A stretch of DNA of 47,257 nucleotides from an uncultured Clostridia bacterium (GTDB lineage: Bacteria > Bacillota > Clostridia > Oscillospirales > Acutalibacteraceae). The notes beneath the pieces were generated by a model. The model worked only from the letters and a program-made list of their open reading frames with translations, searched no databases and was not told the origin of the DNA. Shown here one piece after another: positions 34,583 through 42,449 of this stretch. The translations under genes were made by a program, and so were the position numbers. The stretch spans positions 1 to 47,257 of the forward strand of contig CALGUK010000043.1 in the NCBI GenBank assembly GCA_937920235.1. The letters are read 5' to 3'. How positions within the stretch are numbered: the first letter of the stretch is position 1; every line of letters begins with the position of its first letter.

Positions 34583-36052
34583 TTATTCCGCATCTTTGTT
34601 ATCGAAATCTACGTTTTCCATATTGTCAGCGTGAGCTGAAAGTGCGTCTGCAGTTTCCTCATCTGACTGTAATTTGCCGTTGTTAACGATAAGATTTGTA
34701 ACGATACCGAAGATAAGAGCGGTTGCAAGTGCGGTAACTGTAAGGAGAGGTCCGCCTGTAGCAGGGTTTGTACCGAAGTTAAGAGCAAGTCCCCCGATAC
34801 CTGTTACAAGAATTGCACTTACAACATAGAGGTTTTTGCTGTTACCAAGGTCAACCTTGCGAAGCATCTGAAGACCTGATACAGCAATAAATCCGTAAAG
34901 AGCAACACAAGCGCCGCCCATTACACATTTTGGGATAGAGTTGATAAGAGCAACAAACGGAGTGAAGAAGGAAAGAATCATACATCCGATTGAAGCAACA
35001 ATAATTGAGATAACAGAAGCATTACCCGTGATTGCGACGCAACCGATTGATTCACCGTAAGTTGTGTTTGCGGCACCGCCGAATATAGCACCTACAATCG
35101 ATCCGAGACCGTCACCGACAAGTGTTTTGTCAAGACCGGGATCTTTGATGAGGTCTTTGTTGATGATTGAACCGAGGTTCTTGTGGTCAGCAATGTGCTG
35201 TGCAAGCTCAACAACACCGATCGGTACGAATGTCATTGCTATATTACCGATTGCAGCGGCATCAATGGGAAGAACACCTTCCGGATGCTCTGTAATAGCC
35301 TTGAGAATTGTGAATTTGGGATAGTCAACAATTGACTGAATTGTGAAAGGATCAAAAACTGCCTTAAATGAGTCAAAGCTGAGAATCTGAAGAGCTGCAA
35401 TATCAGCAGCGTTACCAATGAGAGTGAGGATAAGTGCAAAAATGTATCCGACACCTACACCGATAATAAATGGAATGAGACGAAGATTTTTTGAACCCTT
35501 GACGGATACGATTACGATTGTAAGGAATGTAACAGCACCGATGAGAATGGTTACAAGGTTATAGTCAGTACCGCCGTTTGTCGACATCCAGCTTGTAGCT
35601 GTACCTGAGAGTGAAAGACCGATAAGAGTAACGATAGGTCCGATGATAACTGCAGGCATAATCTTGTTAACCCAGCCTGAACCGATAGCCTTGATAATGA
35701 GTGCGAGAACTACATATACAAGTCCTGCGAAGGCAACACCGATAAGGACACCCCAGTATCCGTAATTCATACCGATAACCGCAGCGTAAGCGCCGAGGAA
35801 AGTGAAAGAAGAACCGAGGAATACGGGACTCTTACGCTTTGTACATATGGTATAGACAATAGTTCCGATACCTGCACCGAAAAGTGCTGCTGCAGGGTCA
35901 AATGTCAATGTATTGCCATTGCTCATAGCATATGTTGACATAAGAATCGGGACAAGCAGTGTAGCAGCCATAATTGCAATCATCTGCTGGAATGCAAAAA
36001 TTACGGTCTGACTGAACTTAGGGCGATCGTTGACATCATAGATAAGTTTCAT
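34583..36052 (-). CDS. uraA: Uracil/xanthine permease (NCS2 family)
   Basis: A 489-residue transporter of the NCS2 family with about 14 membrane segments. Family motifs: QQMIAIMAATLLVP in TM1, FLGSSFTFLGAY, IGPIVTLIGLSL, and PIGVVELAQHIADHKN with the substrate-binding Glu, then GDGLGSIVGAIFGGAANTTYGES, the NCS2 signature. Glu and the AELAQH-like block fit uracil transporters best, and the uracil phosphoribosyltransferase gene lies 800 bases away on the other strand, so uracil is the likely substrate; xanthine remains possible. The ATG at 36052 has AGGAG eight bases upstream. Expression is probably controlled by the leader with a terminator hairpin. Confidence 0.9.
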   Translation of the reverse strand: MKLIYDVNDRPKFSQTVIFAFQQMIAIMAATLLVPILMSTYAMSNGNTLTFDPAAALFGAGIGTIVYTICTKRKSPVFLGSSFTFLGAYAAVIGMNYGYWGVLIGVAFAGLVYVVLALIIKAIGSGWVNKIMPAVIIGPIVTLIGLSLSGTATSWMSTNGGTDYNLVTILIGAVTFLTIVIVSVKGSKNLRLIPFIIGVGVGYIFALILTLIGNAADIAALQILSFDSFKAVFDPFTIQSIVDYPKFTILKAITEHPEGVLPIDAAAIGNIAMTFVPIGVVELAQHIADHKNLGSIINKDLIKDPGLDKTLVGDGLGSIVGAIFGGAANTTYGESIGCVAITGNASVISIIVASIGCMILSFFTPFVALINSIPKCVMGGACVALYGFIAVSGLQMLRKVDLGNSKNLYVVSAILVTGIGGLALNFGTNPATGGPLLTVTALATALIFGIVTNLIVNNGKLQSDEETADALSAHADNMENVDFDNKDAE

Positions 36053-36082
36053 TTGAACAACTCCTCTTGTATTTTTACCCGA

Positions 36083-36117
36083 TAACATAAAATAAAACCC
36101 TGCCGAAATCGGCAAGG
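36083..36117 (-). promoter_or_regulatory. Attenuator-like terminator in the permease leader
   Basis: On the minus strand CCTTGCCG, a tetraloop and CGGCAGGG form an 8-bp stem (one G-U) followed by TTTTATTTTAT, upstream of the permease ATG. About 45 bases earlier in the leader GGCAAG (plus 36162-36167) can pair with the CTTGCC of the 5' arm, giving a possible antiterminator. No PyrR-binding consensus or known purine aptamer was recognised. Confidence 0.65.
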
Positions 36118-36195
36118 CTTATATGCAACAGAAAAAATTATGTAATATGCTACACATTGATCTTGCCTGTTTTTTGCTATCAGGTCATCTTATGT

Positions 36196-36225
36196 AGTAT
36201 ATCATATTGTGTATTTTAATGTCAA
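36196..36225 (-). promoter_or_regulatory. Sigma-A promoter of the permease gene
   Basis: On the minus strand TTGACA (36220-36225) and TATACT (36196-36201) are 18 bases apart. The start near 36189 gives a leader of about 135 bases that contains the attenuator. Confidence 0.75.
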
Positions 36226-36251
36226 TAATTTTAGAATAAAGTCTGATAATT

Positions 36252-36698
36252 TTATTCAGATAAAAATTTCTTCAGTTCATCTGTTTCATTCTCTGTAAAC
36301 ACGCGGTAGCCGGATTTCAAAAACAATTCCGCTGCCACTCCGTTTCCCTTGGTTTTGTTTCCCGAGAATGTGCCGTCATAAATGATCCCCTTACCGCAAG
36401 ACGGACTGTTTGCTTTGAAAACAACAGCATCGGCTTGGTTTGTTTCAGCGATGAAAAGAGCTGTATGAGCCCCTTTTGTGTATTCATAAGTAACATCTTT
36501 GCCGTGATTGCTGATCACCTTATCACCGACAATTTCGGCAGGATGGCGCGGAGTGGGTAATCCGCCCAACTGCTCGGGACAAACGGGAATGAGCGTATGT
36601 TTTTCTGCCAGTTTAATTAATTCTTCGCATTTACAGTTATCACCTTTATATCGGCAGTCACATCCGAGAAGACAGCCACTTACAATTATTTTTGCCAT
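36252..36698 (-). CDS. DUF523 family protein
   Basis: A 148-residue protein matching DUF523: ISVSGCLLG-like start (IIVSGCLLGCDCRYKG), VCPEQLGGLPTPR near residue 45, and FKANSPSCG with a conserved Cys. The Cys-rich blocks suggest a metal or Fe-S site. Related proteins form part of larger DUF523-DUF1722 proteins, and a role in tRNA or sulfur chemistry has been considered, but I know no established function for this short form. Start at the ATG with GGAGAG upstream. It has its own consensus promoter, divergent from upp. Confidence 0.9.
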   Translation of the reverse strand: MAKIIVSGCLLGCDCRYKGDNCKCEELIKLAEKHTLIPVCPEQLGGLPTPRHPAEIVGDKVISNHGKDVTYEYTKGAHTALFIAETNQADAVVFKANSPSCGKGIIYDGTFSGNKTKGNGVAAELFLKSGYRVFTENETDELKKFLSE

Positions 36699-36723
36699 TG
36701 TTAAACTCTCCTGTTTTTTAAAA

Positions 36724-36752
36724 ATTATATCATAGCTAAACAGCGGTGTCAA
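36724..36752 (-). promoter_or_regulatory. Consensus sigma-A promoter of DUF523 gene
   Basis: On the minus strand TTGACA (36747-36752) and TATAAT (36724-36729) are 17 bases apart, close to the ATG. It stands back-to-back with the upp promoter. Confidence 0.85.
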
Positions 36753-36763
36753 TTTGATTTAAC

Positions 36764-36792
36764 TTGCAAAAAACGGGATAATATGCTATAGT
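36764..36792 (+). promoter_or_regulatory. Promoter of upp with extended -10
   Basis: TTGCAA (36764-36769) and TATAGT (36787-36792) are 17 bases apart; TGC before the -10 box makes it an extended -10. Confidence 0.7.
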
Positions 36793-36826
36793 AATAATGA
36801 AAAAATTCAGAAATGAGGATGTATAT

Positions 36827-37501
36827 ATGTCGGACTTTACAAAAAACTTAACAAGCTTCAACGACCATCCGCTCGTTGCCCATAAGGTAACGCACCTTTG
36901 TGACATAAACACGGGTTCAAAGGAATTCTGTGAAATTGTTGATGAACTTACAATGCTTATGGGATATGAAGCGCTCAAGGACCTTAAAACAAAAAATGTT
37001 CCCATTCAGGCACCGCTTGCGGATTTTGATTCTCCTGTGCTTGCAGAGGATTTTACGATAGTTCCGATTCTGCGTGCCGGTCTCGGAATGGTTGACGGCC
37101 TCCGCAGACTTTCTCCTACGGCAAAAGTCGGTCATATAGGACTCTACCGAGATGAAAAAACTCTTAAACCTGTTACATACTATTATAAGATGCCTGTTGA
37201 TATCACAAAAGGCCCTGTAATTATCGTTGATCCGGCACTTGCAACGGGAGGCAGCGTTGATGCATCAATAGATTACCTCAAAAAAGAGGGATGCACCAAT
37301 ATTAAGGTTATGTGTATTTTTGCATCTGATGTCGGTGTGAAGCTTCTTTATGAAAAACACCCGGATGTTAAAATATATGCCGCTCAGTATGTTCCCGGAG
37401 GACTTAATAAGGACGGATATATCGTAACTGCAGCAGGTGATGCGGGTGACCGTATCTGTGGTACTTGCAGTTATAAGCCGGCAAGACCTGCCAAACCGTG
37501 A
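36827..37501 (+). CDS. upp: Uracil phosphoribosyltransferase
   Basis: A 224-residue enzyme converting uracil and PRPP to UMP in pyrimidine salvage. Motifs: VPILRAGLGMVDG (uracil PRTase type), IGLYRDEKTLKP, the PRPP loop VDPALATGGS, and the C-terminal YIVTAAGDAGDRICGT. The final residues are a few longer than in most Upp. The start at 36827 is supported by GAGGATG and by the usual N-terminus HPLVAHKVTHL; an upstream in-frame ATG would add ten residues. With the nearby permease it forms a uptake-and-salvage pair for uracil, though on separate promoters. Confidence 0.96.
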   Translation: MSDFTKNLTSFNDHPLVAHKVTHLCDINTGSKEFCEIVDELTMLMGYEALKDLKTKNVPIQAPLADFDSPVLAEDFTIVPILRAGLGMVDGLRRLSPTAKVGHIGLYRDEKTLKPVTYYYKMPVDITKGPVIIVDPALATGGSVDASIDYLKKEGCTNIKVMCIFASDVGVKLLYEKHPDVKIYAAQYVPGGLNKDGYIVTAAGDAGDRICGTCSYKPARPAKP

Positions 37502-37518
37502 TTTGTCATAAAGTAACC

Positions 37519-37549
37519 AGCCCGACAGACTATTCTGTCGGGCTTTTTA
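37519..37549 (+). terminator. Intrinsic terminator of upp
   Basis: AGCCCGACAGA and TCTGTCGGGCT form a perfect 11-bp stem with a CTAT loop, followed by TTTTAT. Confidence 0.92.
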
Positions 37550-37578
37550 TAAAAAATCAACGACTTTTTTGTAAACAC

Positions 37579-37607
37579 TTGCATTTTTCTGTATCTTATA
37601 GTAGAAT
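37579..37607 (+). promoter_or_regulatory. Promoter of the divergent-PAP2 gene
   Basis: TTGCAT (37579-37584) and TAGAAT (37602-37607) are 17 bases apart, 25 bases before the gene. Confidence 0.55.
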
Positions 37608-37631
37608 CTACAAAAAACAAAGGGGACGACT

Positions 37632-38120
37632 ATGAGAATATTTTTAGTATGTTTATGTGCCTGGTTTGTTGCACAGCTTTTAAAGGTTATCATTAATTCA
37701 ATCAAATATGCTGTTGATAAGAAAAAAGGCAATGTTGCGAAAAAGGTTACAATCGAAACACTTTTCAAATTAGGCGGTATGCCGAGCTCACATACGGCAA
37801 CGGTTATTTCACTATGTACCTGTATCGGTGCTCTTGAGGGATGGGATTCAACCATTTTTTCCGTTGCAGGTGTTTTTGCGTTTATTACAATGTTTGATGC
37901 CGTCAAGGTGAGACTTCCTATGGGCAAGCTGACTGATGCATTTAATACGGTTCGTGAGGCTGTACTCGGCAAGGATTTGAAAAAGCTTAAAAAGGTTGAA
38001 GGACATACAATTCCTGAGGTTATAGGCGGCTTTGTTGTCGGAGCAGGTGTTGCATTGTTAATTCTTAAATTCACACCGTTATTTCCCGAATATGTGTCTG
38101 TTTTTGAGACATTATTCTGA
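37632..38120 (+). CDS. Divergent PAP2 family membrane protein
   Basis: A 162-residue membrane protein of the divergent PAP2 (DUF212, PF02681) family. Seen: FVAQLLKVIIN at the start, GGMPSSHTATV (the SGH-like phosphatase block), FDAVKVR, and VEGHTIPEVIGGFVVG with the conserved Gly-His-Thr. Typical members are about 150 residues. The motifs resemble the acid phosphatase type 2 active site, so a lipid-phosphate phosphatase activity is a possible role, but it is not proven for this branch. Single-gene unit with its own promoter and terminator. Confidence 0.9.
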   Translation: MRIFLVCLCAWFVAQLLKVIINSIKYAVDKKKGNVAKKVTIETLFKLGGMPSSHTATVISLCTCIGALEGWDSTIFSVAGVFAFITMFDAVKVRLPMGKLTDAFNTVREAVLGKDLKKLKKVEGHTIPEVIGGFVVGAGVALLILKFTPLFPEYVSVFETLF

Positions 38121-38135
38121 TAGTACATAATATAT

Positions 38136-38170
38136 AAGGGCGATTCTAAACAATCGTCCTTTTTCTTTTT
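38136..38170 (+). terminator. Intrinsic terminator
   Basis: AAGGGCGATT and AATCGTCCTT make a 10-bp stem (one G-U) with a six-base loop, followed by a T-rich run. Confidence 0.85.
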
Positions 38171-38172
38171 TA

Positions 38173-38201
38173 TTGCAAATAAATATCTGTTCTGCTACAA
38201 T
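38173..38201 (+). promoter_or_regulatory. Promoter of hydrolase/beta-mannosidase operon
   Basis: TTGCAA (38173-38178) and TACAAT (38196-38201) are 17 bases apart; TGC before the -10 gives an extended -10. It begins directly after the preceding terminator. Confidence 0.65.
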
Positions 38202-38232
38202 AATAAAAAACACTCTCAAAGGAGAATTCATT

Positions 38233-39267
38233 ATGAAATACAGGGGATTTATACTGAAAACCGACGAAAAGGATTTGTCAGTTATTTCAGAATACATCGT
38301 ATCGGATAAAAAAGAATATGTAATGTTTGAATTTGAAGAAAAAGACATTACAGATATTTTGGACTGTCTCAGTAAACTTTTGAATACCCCTTTATGCGGA
38401 ACCTTGAACTGCTTGGGCGAAAATGATTATATTTACGAAATATCTGCTGACGGAGTATCCGAAACACAGATGAAAGCGTCAGTAAGGCAGAATATAAAAC
38501 TTCTTAAACGCGTATACAGATATAATTCTGAATATAAAAAGCAGTTTTCCGATATTATTGAGAATTGTTCTGAAACGGGCAGTATAGCAAAAAAATCGCT
38601 TTTAAAATTTGAATCTCGGATTTTTGTGAGTAAGGAAAGCAAAATTGCATTTAATTACAGAATTAAAAAAGCGAAAACAGATAATAAACCTCTTGTGATT
38701 TTTCTGCACGGCGGCGGATGTATAGGAATTGATAACATTAAGCCGTTATTTGAATATTACAGTAATCATATTGCTGAAAAGCTTAAAAAGTATGACTGCA
38801 ATATCCTGATACCTCAGTTTCCGTATTACAGTATGGTTGATATGTTTTCATATTCTGATCCGGTAAAACAACTTTCGGAGTTTATAGCTGATGAAACGAA
38901 TTCGGATAAAAACAGAATATACATTTTCGGAACATCTTTCGGAGGGCATCGAACCTGGGAATCTGCTTATGATTATCCCGATTATTATGCCTGTGCAATG
39001 TCCGTTATGGGAGCTTTAGACACAAATTATAGGGGCGGAGTTGATTACGAAAAACTTAAACAGATACCGATTTTAGTCGCACACGCTTCTGATGATAAAA
39101 CGGTACCGGTTGAAAGAAATGATGAAACCGTAAAAATGCTTGAGGATATTTCTTCAAACATAAAATATATCCGATGGAATAAATATGGTCACCGAATGGT
39201 AACCAGATTTTATAAAAGAGAAAATTGGGATAAATGGATGTTTACACAAAGTTTAGAAAAAAGATAA
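38233..39267 (+). CDS. Alpha/beta hydrolase, S9-like esterase or peptidase
   Basis: A 344-residue protein. The N-terminal 130 residues have no motif I recognise. The C-terminal alpha/beta-hydrolase domain shows IFLHGGG (oxyanion hole), GTSFGGH with nucleophile Ser235, HASDDKTVP with the acid Asp near 288, and GHR with His320. No signal peptide is present, so it acts in the cytoplasm. It starts the operon with a GH2 beta-mannosidase 12 bases downstream, so an esterase removing acyl groups from mannosides is plausible; an S9-type peptidase is the alternative. GGAGAA precedes the ATG. Confidence 0.82.
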   Translation: MKYRGFILKTDEKDLSVISEYIVSDKKEYVMFEFEEKDITDILDCLSKLLNTPLCGTLNCLGENDYIYEISADGVSETQMKASVRQNIKLLKRVYRYNSEYKKQFSDIIENCSETGSIAKKSLLKFESRIFVSKESKIAFNYRIKKAKTDNKPLVIFLHGGGCIGIDNIKPLFEYYSNHIAEKLKKYDCNILIPQFPYYSMVDMFSYSDPVKQLSEFIADETNSDKNRIYIFGTSFGGHRTWESAYDYPDYYACAMSVMGALDTNYRGGVDYEKLKQIPILVAHASDDKTVPVERNDETVKMLEDISSNIKYIRWNKYGHRMVTRFYKRENWDKWMFTQSLEKR

Positions 39268-39279
39268 AGGGAAATTACT

Positions 39280-41736
39280 ATGAAAAAATATAATCTGAAC
39301 GGAAAATGGAATATGACACGTGTTGCGACGGGGGAGATATATGAGGTGTCGGTGCCGTCCGATAATTATACCCAACTGCTTGAGCTCGGTGTTATTCCGG
39401 ACCCGTATTATAAAGATAACGAAAAGCTGGTTGAATGGATAGGCAGAGAAGACTGGTCTTATGAAAGGATATTCAATTTAACAGAAAATGATCTTAACAA
39501 TCGCAAAATTTTACTCATTTGCAAAGCACTTGATACTCTTTGCGATGTTTATGTGAACAATGTTCTTGTCGGCAGGGGTGAAAATGCTCACCTCAGATAT
39601 GAATTTGATATAAAAAATGCGGCAAGAACAGGGGAGAATACTCTGAAAATTATGTTCTTTTCACCGACAACCTATGCTGAAAAGAAACAGTCGGAAAAAC
39701 CGATTCCGAAGAATTGCAACGGTACCGACGGTGCGGCATATATTCGCAAGCCCCATTGCCATTTCGGTTGGGACTGGGGTCCCCATATCCCGCTTTCAGG
39801 TATTACTGACAATATTTCCGTAATCTGCTTCGACAACAGATTAGAAGATATTGAAATCAGGCAAATCCACGAAAACGGTAAAGTAACTGTTAAAATCAAC
39901 CCAAAAGTAGACGGTGAGGGCGAAGTAACAGCTAAAATTACTTGTCCTGACGGCACGGAAATGCTAATCGAAAACAATGAAATCCTCATTGAAGACCCTG
40001 AACTCTGGTGGACTAAAGAATTAAGCGGAAAAGAAAAGCAACCGCTTTACACAGTAGTTGCAACTCTCGGTGATACAGAAATCATCAAGAAAATCGGTCT
40101 TCGTACAATCCGTCTTGACCGCAGTACAGATATTTTTGGCAGTAATTTCTGCTTCTATCTTAACGATATTCCCATTTTCGCTAAAGGCGCTAACTGGATA
40201 ATTGCAGATAGTCTTATGGGCAGAACAACAAATTCAACCTATGATTATTACATAAATTCAGCCTTCGAAGCTAATTTTAATATGCTTCGAATCTGGGGCG
40301 GTGCTTATTACGCACCTGATTATTTCTATGAGCAATGCGACGAAAAAGGTCTTCTCTTGTGGCAAGATTTTATGTTTGCTTGTCTTATGTACCCATTCTA
40401 TGAAGACGATTTCCGTGAAAATGTGTTAAAGGAAATTGAGTATAATGTTAACAGAATTAAATCTCATCCGTCACTCTGTCTTTGGGGCGGTAATAACGAG
40501 ATTGAAACAATGTTCTCATATATGCCCGAAACGCTTAAAATCGTCAAGTGGTATAAAAAATTCTTCTACGAAATCTTAAAGAATTTAGTCGCAAAGCTTG
40601 ACCCCGACACACCATATATTGAGACTTCACCGATTGGAGAAGGCTTCCGTAAGGGTGTAACGGGAGATGACCACGGTGATACGCATATGTGGACAGTTTG
40701 GCACGGTCAGAAGCCACTTAATTATTACAGGAACCGTCCAACTCGTTTTTGCAGTGAATTCGGTCTTGAATCCTTGCCGTCAATGGACGCTGTCCGTCAG
40801 TTTGCCGAAGAAAAGGATTATAACATCACAAGTGATATTTTTAATTCTCATCAAAAGTGCAGAAACGGTAACAGAAAAATGCTTTATTACTTGCTTGAAA
40901 AGTATTATGAGCCACAAAAATTCGAAGATTTAATCTATATGACAAATCTTATTCAAAAGGAATGCATTCAGGATGCAACTGAGCATTGGCGACGTCATCG
41001 CGGCAGATGTAACGGGTCACTTTTCTGGCAGTATAATGACTGCTGGCAAGCTCCTTCTTGGGCAAGTGTTGACTTTACCGGCAAATGGAAAGCACTTCAA
41101 TATGCTTCGCGTCATTTCTTTGAGCCTGTTTGCATTTCTGTTCAAGAAACAAAGAAAGATTATGAAATCTATGCAATCAATGATTTGAGAGAAGAAAAAA
41201 ATGTTAAAATTACTATTGCTCTCTCAACTGTTGATGGTAAAGTTATTTCTTCAAATGAGCTTACAAAAACTCTCGCTCCACTTTCAAACGAATGTGTGTT
41301 TGGTGCAGATATTAAAGGAAACAAAAAAGAAATTTTCTTGTCAGTTAAAATGTTTGAAAATGATATACTCATTTCAGAACGCACTAAAATCTTTGTTCCC
41401 GACCGTGATTTAAAGCTTAAACCCAATACAATCAAAAAATCAGTTTCATATGAAAACGGTGAACTTAAAATCAAGCTTATTTCACCCGTATTCTGCCGAA
41501 GTATTATGGTGGATATTCCCGATTTTTGCATTCCGTTCAGTGATAACTATTTTGATTTACTTCCCAATGAAGAAAAAAATATAATAGTAAAAGCAGACAA
41601 AAAATACGATGTAACAGTAAAATCTCTTGCTGATGTTCCGGTGAAGGCCTCAAAACTTAAAGTCTCAATTTTCAGAACAAAGTTCTTCTTTGAACCTGAA
41701 AATCTTGCGAATTGGTTTTACTATACCGTAAATTGA
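39280..41736 (+). CDS. GH2 family beta-mannosidase
   Basis: An 818-residue cytoplasmic glycoside hydrolase releasing mannose from non-reducing ends of beta-mannosides. Domains: N-terminal jelly roll with RKPHCHFGWDWGPHIP (about 156-171), typical of mannosidases within GH2, an immunoglobulin-like domain (about 190-280), then the TIM barrel with acid/base Glu407 in WGGNNEIE and nucleophile Glu493 in CSEFGLES, and C-terminal beta domains. No signal peptide is seen, so imported oligosaccharides are the substrate. Length matches the family (about 800-850). With the neighbour hydrolase it suggests use of acylated beta-mannan oligosaccharides or N-glycan cores, which is an inference. Confidence 0.93.
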   Translation: MKKYNLNGKWNMTRVATGEIYEVSVPSDNYTQLLELGVIPDPYYKDNEKLVEWIGREDWSYERIFNLTENDLNNRKILLICKALDTLCDVYVNNVLVGRGENAHLRYEFDIKNAARTGENTLKIMFFSPTTYAEKKQSEKPIPKNCNGTDGAAYIRKPHCHFGWDWGPHIPLSGITDNISVICFDNRLEDIEIRQIHENGKVTVKINPKVDGEGEVTAKITCPDGTEMLIENNEILIEDPELWWTKELSGKEKQPLYTVVATLGDTEIIKKIGLRTIRLDRSTDIFGSNFCFYLNDIPIFAKGANWIIADSLMGRTTNSTYDYYINSAFEANFNMLRIWGGAYYAPDYFYEQCDEKGLLLWQDFMFACLMYPFYEDDFRENVLKEIEYNVNRIKSHPSLCLWGGNNEIETMFSYMPETLKIVKWYKKFFYEILKNLVAKLDPDTPYIETSPIGEGFRKGVTGDDHGDTHMWTVWHGQKPLNYYRNRPTRFCSEFGLESLPSMDAVRQFAEEKDYNITSDIFNSHQKCRNGNRKMLYYLLEKYYEPQKFEDLIYMTNLIQKECIQDATEHWRRHRGRCNGSLFWQYNDCWQAPSWASVDFTGKWKALQYASRHFFEPVCISVQETKKDYEIYAINDLREEKNVKITIALSTVDGKVISSNELTKTLAPLSNECVFGADIKGNKKEIFLSVKMFENDILISERTKIFVPDRDLKLKPNTIKKSVSYENGELKIKLISPVFCRSIMVDIPDFCIPFSDNYFDLLPNEEKNIIVKADKKYDVTVKSLADVPVKASKLKVSIFRTKFFFEPENLANWFYYTVN

Positions 41737-41740
41737 AATC

Positions 41741-41769
41741 TTGACACAAAAAGCTTCTTTTAGTACAAT
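41741..41769 (+). promoter_or_regulatory. Sigma-A promoter of lipoprotein gene
   Basis: TTGACA (41741-41746) and TACAAT (41764-41769) are 17 bases apart, 31 bases before the ATG. Confidence 0.8.
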
Positions 41770-41799
41770 TGTTACAGAAACAAAATAAAGGATGATATT

Positions 41800-42411
41800 A
41801 TGAAAAAGTATATTGCAATTTTCCTTGTGCTTGTATTGACAGTTTTCTCTTTTGCCGCCTGTAATAAGGAAAGCGGCGGAAACGATGATAATACACCGGT
41901 AGAGAAGTTTGATGAAGAAAAACTCAAGGAGACATGGAAGGAAGGAGAGGTTACCTTTGCCAACGGAAACAAGGTTTCTTTTCCCTGTACGGTAAACGAC
42001 GTTATTGAAGCGTCGGGTATGAACTATGAAAATCCTGCTTATTTTGAATCTGTCAAGATAGAGGCAGGAGAAACCGAGACGGTTCAGTTGGAATCCGAGG
42101 ATACTAAATTCAAGATTGACTGTAAAAATTCCGGTAAGGAAGCTATCGGTATAGGTGAAGCAAGTGTTACGGGATTTAATTTCTACAATGCTGCTGAGGG
42201 CAACAAGAAAATTACCGTTTCAGCAGGGCTGACAGTCGGAATTTTACGCAAGGATGTTGAGGACGCTCTCGGAATACCCGAGGGAAAAACTCCTGAAGAT
42301 AAGGTTTATACATATAAGTCAGAAACGGCAAACGGTCAGAAAATGAGACTTTCAGTTTCGTTCAATTCAAGCGGACAGGTCAATTCAATTTCATACAAGC
42401 TTGACAAATAA
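41800..42411 (+). CDS. Putative lipoprotein of unknown function
   Basis: A 203-residue secreted protein. A type II signal peptide ends in SFAAC with lipidation site Cys21, followed by a short Gly/Asn/Asp-rich linker. The mature part is acidic, with beta-rich segments; the C-terminal 60 residues (GLTVGILRKDVEDALG then SVSFNSSGQVNSISYKL) recall the small BLIP/SmpA-like fold in which a turn-plus-helix is followed by a strand pair. I do not recognise a named family with certainty. It is a single-gene unit with a consensus promoter and shares a terminator with mtaB. Confidence 0.8.
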   Translation: MKKYIAIFLVLVLTVFSFAACNKESGGNDDNTPVEKFDEEKLKETWKEGEVTFANGNKVSFPCTVNDVIEASGMNYENPAYFESVKIEAGETETVQLESEDTKFKIDCKNSGKEAIGIGEASVTGFNFYNAAEGNKKITVSAGLTVGILRKDVEDALGIPEGKTPEDKVYTYKSETANGQKMRLSVSFNSSGQVNSISYKLDK

Positions 42412-42449
42412 CAAAACAGGACGGATTTATATATCCGTCCTGTTTTGTT
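42410..42449. terminator. Bidirectional terminator overlapping two stop codons
   Basis: A perfect 17-bp inverted repeat (42410-42426 and 42433-42449) around a six-base loop begins in the stop codon of the lipoprotein gene and ends in the stop codon of mtaB on the other strand. The A/T-rich stem base supplies T-rich tails in both directions. Confidence 0.85.

Noticed and set aside
36053..36190. PyrR-binding loop or purine riboswitch in the permease leader
   Set aside because: The conserved PyrR loop and the purine aptamer core sequences were looked for and are not present; only a terminator and a weak antiterminator were found.
37547..38128. Open frame of 193 codons on the minus strand opposite the divergent-PAP2 gene
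   Set aside because: The plus-strand protein has all motifs of its family, a promoter and a terminator; the opposite frame is Ser/Thr/Pro-rich antisense.
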